From NCBI GenBank assembly GCA_016934125.1, contig JAFGTL010000391.1, forward strand, positions 1 to 17,677: a DNA stretch of 17,677 nt, given 5' to 3'. Both the position numbers and the translations under genes were made by a program. This DNA comes from Candidatus Hydrogenedentota bacterium (lineage in GTDB: Bacteria > Hydrogenedentota > Hydrogenedentia > Hydrogenedentales > SLHB01). The notes beneath the pieces were generated by a model, which made no database searches, was not told the DNA's origin, and worked only from the letters and a program-made list of their open reading frames with translations. Each line of letters begins with the position of its first letter. The first letter of the stretch is position 1. Of the stretch, positions 1 to 9,200 are shown one piece after another.

Positions 1-295
1 GGGCCATCTCGAAGGCGACAATCCCGCCGAACGACCACCCGCCGAGGAGGTAGGGGCCGCGGGGCTGCACGTGGCGCATGCCCTCGATGTAGCACGCGGC
101 CAGTTCCTCCACCCCCGCAATGGCCGTCCGCTCGGGGCTCAGTCGGGGATCCTGGAGCGCGTAGAAGGGCTGGTTGGGGCCGAGCAGCGATGCGAGGTGG
201 TAGTAGGGGAACACGACGCCGCTCGCCGGGGCGGCGCAGAAGAACGGGGGCGCGGCGCCGCCGGGCTGAATGGGGACGACGACGGAAAACCCCTC
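1..295 (-). other. Type I thioesterase (TE), cut by the window edge
   Basis: NRPS residues 3655-3752. It has the N-terminal strand PPFFCAAPASG, then PFYALQD, then the nucleophile elbow GGWSFGG with Ser3742. The catalytic Asp and His lie outside the window. It releases the lipopeptide by hydrolysis or cyclization; the visible part cannot distinguish these. Confidence 0.92.
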
Positions 296-3200
296 GGAGT
301 CGAGGGCGGGCGATGGGACGCCGGTTCGGGCGGCCTCGCGGGCCCGCTCGATATAGCCGGCCAGGGCGGACACGGTGGGTGACTGGAACAGGGTGCGCAC
401 GGGCAGATCGAGGCCGAGCGCGTCCTTGATTCGGGCAAGAAGCTGGATCACGAGCAGGGAATGGCCGCCCAGATCGAAGAAGCTGTCATGTGCGCCGATC
501 CGCTCGACGCCAACCACCTCGCTCCAGATGGCGGCCAGCTGGATCTCGAGGGGTGTCGAGGGGGCCACATACGCGCCGGAAGGCCGCTGGGCCGTCAGGC
601 TGGGGGCGGGCAGGGCATCGCGATCGATCTTGCCGTTCGCGGTAAGGGGGTATTCGTCGAGCACGAGGTAGGCAGCCGGAACCATGTGATCGGGCAGGCG
701 CTCCTGGAGGTGGGCGCGGAGCGCGGGAATCAGCTTCCGGGCGAACACCGGCCGCAGCGGATCCGTGGCATAGGAGGCCCAGGGACGAGCGGGAACGGGC
801 CCCTCGCTGAACGCAGCGGGCGCGTCCGCAGCCGGCTCGGCGAACACGACGTCGAAGGCGCCCGTGGCGCCGTGGCGCGCCCAGTCCAGTTCGGCGCGGT
901 ATCCGGCGGCCTCGGCCCATGCGTACACGTCCTCGGGGCCCACGCCGGCCCGGGCGCCGATCTGGCCACGGAACGCGCCGACGGTGTCGGGGCCGTGTTC
1001 GCCATCGAGCCAGGCGAGGAGTTCGGTTTCCATGGCCAGGCGGGCATTCGGCACATTGCGCACGCCGAAGGGCTCGCCGCGCCGGGTGGCCGGCAGCGCG
1101 GAGAACCGCTCCGGCTCGAGGGCGTCGCGGTGCCAGTCGAGCCATTCCATCTCGGCGGGGTGCTTGTGCTGGCCGCCGATGCGGAGAATCACCTCGTAAC
1201 GGAACTGCGTCAGTTCGTTCCGGTGCCGGCCGCGTTTGGGTTCGATACGGACACCGGCGATCTGGCTATGCCGCTGCTTGAACGCGTAGAAGAACTCGGG
1301 ATCGAGGCACAACTCCTCTTCGGCGTCGATCCGGCGGCGGACAAGGTCGCGGAGTTCGGCGCGCGAAGTCCGATCGCCGGCGCGGTGGAATTCCACGGAG
1401 GCGGCGTAGGCTTCGAGCAGCGGCAGGCTGCGCACATCGCCGATGTAGACGGCCCCGCCGGGCGCGACGGCCTGCACCACGCGGTCGAGCACGGCGAGGA
1501 GATAGTCGACACCTGGGAAATACTGGACGACGGAGTTGACGACGATGGTGTCGTAGAAGCCGGGCTCGATATCCGCGATCTCGTGGGCGGCGGCCTGCAC
1601 GAGCTCTACGTGCTCGAGATCGTCGCGGGCCGCAATGAGGCGCCGGGCCTGCTCGAGGGCGGCCTGGGAGAAGTCGACGCCCCGGTAGGACTCACAGTGC
1701 GACGCGACACGGGCGATGAGCAGGCCCGTTCCGCATCCGATCTCGAATACGCGACGCGGATGAAGGGAGCGGAGGTGTTGGGCGGCGCATTCGGCCCACT
1801 CCTGCATGTCGTCCTCGGCAATGGGTTCCCCGGTGAAACTGCTGTTCCAACCGTGGAACGCGTCAAGGGCTCCCGCGCCGGCGGCACGCTCGTGCGTCTG
1901 ATCGTAGAGGGCGCGCCAGCGATCGACGTGGGCATCCGACTCGCGCCGCGCGTCCTCGGGCATCCACTCCTGCCCTTGAACCGCACGGAGGTAGGCGACA
2001 AGACGCTTGTCGCCGGGCGTGTCTTCGCGGGCCACGACCACCGCGTCGCGCAGGGCGGGGTGTGCGCCCAAGGCGGCCTCGATCTCGCCGAGTTCGATCC
2101 GCATGCCGCGGATCTTGACTTGGCGATCGAGGCGGCCGAGGAACTCGATCTGGCCGTCGGGCCGGAACCGGCCCAGATCGCCGGTGCGGTAAAGGCGGGC
2201 GCCATCATCGGAACTGAAGGGATCCGGGATGAAGCACTCGCGGGTGGCATCGGGCAGGTTGAGGTATCCCCGCGAGAGGCTCCTGCCGGCGATGCAGATC
2301 TCGCCCGGCACGCCGATGGGGACGGGTTCGAGATGGCGATCGAGGATGTAGATTCGGTTGTTTGCGATGGGCCGGCCGATGGGCGGCGGGCGATCCGGCG
2401 GCCCGTCCGGCGGCACGAACGCATAGGTGGCCGCGACAGTGTTCTCGGTGGGGCCGTAGTTGTTTGCCAGGGCGAACGGCAGCGACGCGGGCGGATGGGC
2501 GCGGAGCCTGTCGCCCGCGGCGAGCAGAACGCGCAGGGCGGTGTCGTCGGGCCAGTCGAGGGCGAGCACCGCTTCCGCGAGGGGCGTAGGCAGGAAGCTG
2601 ACGGTGATGCGCTGGGCGACGAGCCAATCGCGGAGCCCTTCGGGCGAGACGCGCGTCTCGTCGTCGGGGATACAGAGGCACGCGCCCGCGGCCAGGTAGG
2701 GCCACAACTCCGCGACGGAGGCGTCGAAGGCGATGCTGGCGATCAAGGTAGCGCGATCATCGGCGGACAACGAATAGGCCTCGCGGTGCCAGTGAACGAG
2801 ATTGAGGAGCGTGCAATGCTCCACCTCGACGCCCTTGGGACGCCCGGTGGAGCCCGACGTGTAGATGATGTAAGCGCGGTTCGACGGCGACACCTCCGAG
2901 TCGGGGCTGGCGGGGCAGTCGCCGGGGGAGTCATCGGGCTCGTCGACGCACAGGACAGGCCCGGCGCCATCCGGGAGTCGCTCCCGAAAGCCGGCCTGAC
3001 ACAGAATGACGCGGGGCCGCGCGTCTTCGATCATGTATGCGAGGCGTGCCGCCGGATAGGCCGGATCGAAGGGGAGATAGGCGCCGCCGGCCTTCAGCAC
3101 GGCGAGGAGGGCCACGGCGAGGCCGGGCGAGCGCTCCATGCACACGGCGACGACGGCTTCGGGCCCGACGCCGAGGCCTTGCAGGCGATGGGCGAGCCGG

Positions 3201-6200
3201 TTGGCGCGCGCGTTGAGTTCGCCGTAGGCGAGCGTGACGCCGTTGCAGGCCACGGCGGGCGCGTCGGGCTGCTGTTCAGCGCGTTGCTCGATCAGGCGGT
3301 GGATCAGGGGTTCGGCCGGGTAGTCGCGGCCGGTATCATTCCAGTCCGTGATGAGTTGGCGGCGTTCTGCGTCAGTCAACAGCGGCAATTCGGACAGGCG
3401 GCAGCCCGGATCGGCGGCGGCACCGGCCAGAAGGGCATGCCAGTGGCCGAGGAGGCGGCGGACGGTGGCCGGCTCGAAGAGGTCGGTGCTGTAGGAGATG
3501 CGGCAGGCGAGGCCGTCGGCGCGCTCGAACACGTGGACTTCGAGGTCGAGGCGGGTGGTGTGGGCGTCATGCTCCTGGCGCGTAACCTGCACGCCGGGCA
3601 ACTGGAACTGGCCCATGGGCGCGTTCTGGAGGAGGAAGGCGACTTGGGCGAGGGGGTTGCGGCTCATGTCGCGGCCGGGATCGAGTTCCTCGACGATCTT
3701 CTCGAAGGGAAGATCCTGGTGCACGTAAGCGCCGAGGGCCGTCTCGCGGACGCGGGAAAGGGCCTCGCGGAAGCTCGGATCGCCTTGGAGGTCGGTGCGC
3801 AACACAAGCATGTTGACGAAGAAGCCGATCACACCCTCGATTTCGGCCCGGTTCCGGTTGGCAATGCCCGATCCGACGGCGATGTCATCCCGGCCGGTGT
3901 AACGCGATAGCAGGGCCTTGAACGCGGTGAGGAGCGTCATGAAGAGGGTGGCGCCTTCGCGGCGGCTCAAGGCGTTGAGTTCGTCGGCAAGCGGTTTGGG
4001 GATGAGGAGCCACTCGGCGGCGCCTTTGAACTGCTGGAGCGTTGGGCGCGGGTGATCGGAGGGCAATTCAAGCGGAACCAGGCCGGCAAGACGCGTGCGC
4101 CAGTAGTCGAGTTGGGCCTCCAGCACCTCGCCCTGAAGCCAACCGCGCTGCCAGACGGCGAAGTCGGCGTATTGCACGGGCAGTTCCGGCAGCGGGGATG
4201 GAGCACCCGCGGCGCAGGCCGCGTAGAGGGCGGTGAGCTCCGACACGAGGACGCCCATTGACCACCCGTCGGCGACGATGTGGTGCATGACGAGGACGAG
4301 CACGTGCTCCTCGTCTGAGAGATGCATGAGCGTGGCGCGCAGCATCGGGCCCGTGCTGAGGTCGAAGGGGGCGAGGGCCTCTTCGGTGGCGAGCCGTTTC
4401 GCCTCGGCATCGCGCTGCGCCGGTTCGAGGTGGGCCAGATCGACGGCGCGCACCGAGAAGGGGGCCGGGGGCGCGATCACCTGGCGCGCTTGGCCGTCGA
4501 AGGCGGCAAAGGTGGTGCGGAGCGGCTCGTGGCGGCGGACGAGTTCGGTGAAGGCGGCTTGCAGGGCGTCTTCATCGAGCCGGCCGGATAGCCGCAGCGT
4601 AGCGGGCATGTTGTAGCCCGCATTGCCCGGAAGCAGCCGATCGAGGAACCAGAGGCGCTGTTGGGCGAAGGACAACGGGAGGGGGTGTTCGCGCGGGACG
4701 GGCAAGATGGGCGGGGCCTCGGCGGCTTTGGCCCGATCGATGCGCGTGGCCAAGGCAGCCAGTGTAGGCGCCTCAAAGAAGTCGCGTAGGGGGATCTCGA
4801 CGCCGAAGGCGTCGCGTACGCGCGACATGAGTTGCGTGGCCTTCAGCGAATGGCCGCCGAGGTCGAAGAAGCTGTCGCCAACGCCGGTGCGCTCGATGTC
4901 GAGGATCTGGATCCAGTGCTCGGCGAGCCGGGCCTCCGTGAGCGTTCGGGGGGCCGGGGAGTCCCCTCCCCCCCACTCCGCACTGCGCCCCGGTGCAGGC
5001 AGGGCCCGGCGATCCACCTTGCCGCTGGGCGTGAGGGGCAGCGCATCGAGAAACACGATCGCGTTGGGAATCATGTAGTCGGGGAGCGAGCGGGCCAGGC
5101 CGCGCCGCAGATCCTGCGCGGGGACATGCCCTGCCTCCGGCACGATGTACGCCGCGAGCAGGGCATCGCCCGGCCCATCCTCCCGCGCGATCACGACGGC
5201 CTCGCGTACACCGGGCTGACGGGCGAACGCCGACTCGATCTCGCCGAGTTCGATCCGGAACCCGCGGATTTTGACTTGGCGATCGACACGGCCGAGGAAA
5301 TCGAGGGCGCCGTTGGGGAGCCGCCGCACGAGATCGCCCGTCTTGTAGAGCCGCGAGGAGAGACTCTCCGAGAAGGGGTTCGGGATGAAGCGTTCCGCGG
5401 TGAGATCAGGCCGGTTCAGATAGCCGCGTGCGAGGCCCACGCTGGCGATGTGGAGTTCGCCGGGCACGCCGGCAGGCACCGGGTTAAGTCCGGCATCGAG
5501 CACGTATAGCCGTGTGTTCGCGATGGGATAGCCGATGGGGGCCGGGCCGTCGCCATCCTCCGGGCAGAGGTAGATGGAGGCGCACACGCTGGACTCTGTG
5601 GGGCCGTACGCGTTGTAGAACCGGCGGCCCCGTTGCCACCGGGCTGTCAGGGCCGCATCGCACGCTTCGCCCGCTGAACAGAGGACTTGCAGGGCGGAAT
5701 AGGGGCGTTCCGGCAACAGGCGAAGCATGGCGGGCGGCAACACGGCGGTCGTGATCTTGCTATCTTCGAGCAGGCCGGCCAAGTCTTCGACTGAGGCCAT
5801 GATCTCGCGGGGCGCCAAGTGTAGCGACGCGCCCGAGCACAAGGCCCACAGCAATTCGAACACGAACGCGTCGAAACTCGCCGAGGCGAACTGAAGCACG
5901 CGATCGGCGGCCGTCAAGCCGAAGCAGTCGCGCTGCCAAGCGGCCAGGTTGCATGCGCCCCGATGCTCGATCAGGGTGCCTTTGGGACGCCCGGTTGAGC
6001 CGGAGGTATAGATCACGTACGCGAGCGTCGACGGCGTGGCGCCGCTGGACACGGGGGCGTCATTCTCGCCGGCGATACGGCCCGCGTCGCGATCGAGGCA
6101 CACGGTGTCGAGCCCGTCGACGGGCAGCGACGCGGCCAGGGCCTGCGTGGTGACCATAAGGCGGAGGCCGGCGTCGTGGATCATGAATGCAAGCCGCTCG

Positions 6201-9200
6201 CTGGGATAGCCGGGATCGAGGGGGAGAAACGCTGCGCCGGATTTGAGGATCCCGAGAACGGCGACAATGAGATCGACGCTACGCCCGATACAGAGGCCGA
6301 TGATGACCTCGGGGCCGGCCCCCAAGGCCTGGAGGCGGCGGGCGAGCTGGTTGGACTGGGCGTCGAGTTGGCCGTAGGAGCGGGTTTCGTCCAGAAAGCG
6401 CACGGCCGCGGCGTCCGGGGTCTGGGCGGCCTGTTGGGCGATCAATTCGTGGATGCAGGCGCCATCCGGATACGGCCCGTCTGTCTGGTTCCAGTCGTCG
6501 ACGGCCTCGCGCAACTCCTCTTCGGACAGCATGGGGAACTCGGCAAGGCGTGTGCCGGGGGCGGCGACAGCGCGCCCGAGGATCGTGAGGAAATGGCGCA
6601 ACATCCGCTCGATGGTTGCGGCATCGAAGAGATCGGTGCTGTATTCGATGGCCGCGGCGAGGCCGTCGGGGCCGTGGTTCAGCACAAAAGAGAGATCGAA
6701 CTTGGCGGTGCCGCCGTGGGCACGGAGCGGCGTCACGCGGAGGCCGGGCAGTTCGAGGGGACGGACAGGGGCGTTCTGGAGCACGAACATGGCCTGGAAC
6801 AAGGGGGCGTGGCCCATGTCGCGCTCGGGCTGGAGTTCGTCGACGAGTTTCTCGAAGGGGACGTCCTGATGCTCGAAGGCGCCGAGGGCGGTATCGCGGA
6901 CACGGAAGAGGAGTTCGCGGAAGGAGGGCGCGCCGGCGAGGGTGGTGCGCATGACGAGGGTGTTGACGAAGAAGCCGATGAGGCCCTCGATCTCGGCCCG
7001 GTTGCGGTTCGCGACAGCGCTGCCGACGGCGAGGTCATCCTGCCCGGTGTAGCGGTATAAGAGCACGTAGAATGCGGCCAACAGGGCCATGAACGGCGTG
7101 ACGTGTTCGCCGCGGGCGAAGGCTTCGACAGCCTCGGCAAGCGCCGGGGGAATCGTAGCGCGGAACATGGCGCCGCGGAAGGACTGGACGCGGGGCCTGG
7201 GGCGATCGGTGGGCAAGGCAAGGACGGGCAGATCGCCGCCCAGCCGCTCGCGCCAGTAGCCCAGTTGAGCGTCGAGTACCTCGCCCTGTAGCCAGTTCCG
7301 CTGCCACGCGGCGAAGTCCGCGTACTGGAGGGGCAGTTCCGGCAGGGGCGAGGGCCGGCCGGCACAGAATGCCTCATAGAGGGCGGCCACCTCCTGGACG
7401 AGCACGCCGACAGACCACCCGTCGGATGCGATGTGGTGCATGTTGACGAGAAGCACGTGGTCGGCGGGCGCGAGCCGGAGCAAGCGGGCCCGGAGCATCG
7501 GGGCCGCCGCGAGATCGAAGGGGCGCTGGGCCTCCTCCCGAGCGAGCCGCAGGGCCTCGGGATGGCGCGCGTCGGGGGCAAGATGCTGGAGGTCGACCAC
7601 GTCGACGCGGAGCGGGCGGAAGTCCTCGATGATCTGGACGGGCTCGCCGTCGACGGCCCGGAACGCGGTGCGGAGCGATTCGTGGCGACGCACGACTTCG
7701 CTGAGGGCCCGTTCGAGGGCGGTGCCGTCGAGGTCGCCTTCGAGGCGCAACGCGGCCGGCACCGCGTACACCGTAGTGTCGGACACGAGTTGCTCGAAGA
7801 GCCAGAGCCGTTGCTGGGCGAATGACAAGGGCAGATCGGCGTCACGCGGGACGGGCTCCATGGGGGACGCCCCGCGGCCGGCGGCCGACTCGATGCGGCG
7901 GGCAAGGGCGGCGATGGTGGGCTCTTCGAACAAGTCGCGCAGGGCGATCTCGACGCCGAAGACGTCGCGGATGCGCGCGATGACGCGGGTGGCCTTCAGG
8001 GAGTGGCCGCCGAGGTCGAAGAAACTGTCTTCGACGCCGATGCGAGCCACATCGAGCACGTTGCGCCAGATATCCGCGAGGGATTCCTCGACGCGGGTGC
8101 GGGGGGCGAGAAACGTCCCGTCGTGTTGGAGTTGTTCGGGATCGGGCTTGGGCAGGGCGCGACGGTTCACCTTGCCATTGGGCGTCAGGGGCAAGGCCGA
8201 CAGGAACACGAACGCGGAGGGCACCATGTACGCCGGCAGTTTCTCGCGGAGGCTGTTGCGGAGTTCGTCGTCGGAGGGGGCGGGCTCCTGAGATGAGACG
8301 ACATACGCAACGAGGCGCTTCTCGCCCGGCGCGTCGCCTAAGGCGAGGACGACGCAATCGGACAGGGCGGGATGGTGGGAGAGTGCGGCCTCGATTTCGC
8401 CCAATTCGATGCGGAATCCGCGGATTTTGACTTGGGAATCCTGCCGGCCGAGGAACTCGATGGTGCCATCGGGGAAGTAGCGGCCGAGATCGCCGGTGCG
8501 ATAGAGGCGCTCGCCGGTGACAGGATGGGTGATGAAGGCGGCGGAGGTTTTCTCGTCATCGCGCCAGTAGCACATGGCCAGGCCGACGCCGCCGATGTAG
8601 AGATCGCCGGTGACGCGGCTCGGGCACGGTTCGAGGGTTTCGTCGAGCACGTAGAACCGCTGGTTCTTCATGGGGCGGCCGTAGGGCACGCTCGTCCAGG
8701 CGGGCTCGATGGACTCGATGGGATAGAGGATCGACCAAATGGAGGCTTCCGTGGCGCCGCCGAGGCTGATGAGACGCGCGCCGGGCGCGAGGCGCCGGAT
8801 CTGGCCGGGTAGCCGCATGGGGATCCAGTCGCCACTGAGCAGGACAAGGCGAAGCGGCCACGATGGCGCGTCGGGCGCCCCTGACGCGTAGTCGACAAGC
8901 ATCTGCATGAGGGCGGGCACCGAGTTCCACAACGTGACGCGTTCGCGGGCGAGCAGGCCCGTGAGGTAGGCGGGATCGCGCGCGCCGGCATGGCGCGGGA
9001 TCACGAGCGTGGCGCCCGCGGCGAGTGTCCCGAACACGTCGTAGACGGAGAGGTCGAAGCCGAGGGATGAAATGGCGCAGACGCGATCGCCCGGGCCGAT
9101 GGCGAAGCGTTCATTGATGTCGCAGATGGTGTTGACGGCACCGCGATGGTTGATGGCGACGCCTTTCGGCGTGCCGGTGGAGCCGGAAGTATAGATGATG

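Noticed and set aside
461..3910. Long plus-strand open frame (1149 codons) opposite the NRPS
   Set aside because: It is in exact codon-on-codon antisense register with the NRPS. Plus-strand stops there require TTA, CTA or TCA codons on the minus strand, which this high-GC gene rarely uses. The product is low-complexity and matches no family I recognise, while the minus strand shows A, MT and PCP motifs throughout.
4963..4978. C-rich homopolymer as a programmed or accidental frameshift site
   Set aside because: The A2 and PCP2 motifs on both sides are in the same frame; it only encodes a Gly-rich linker.
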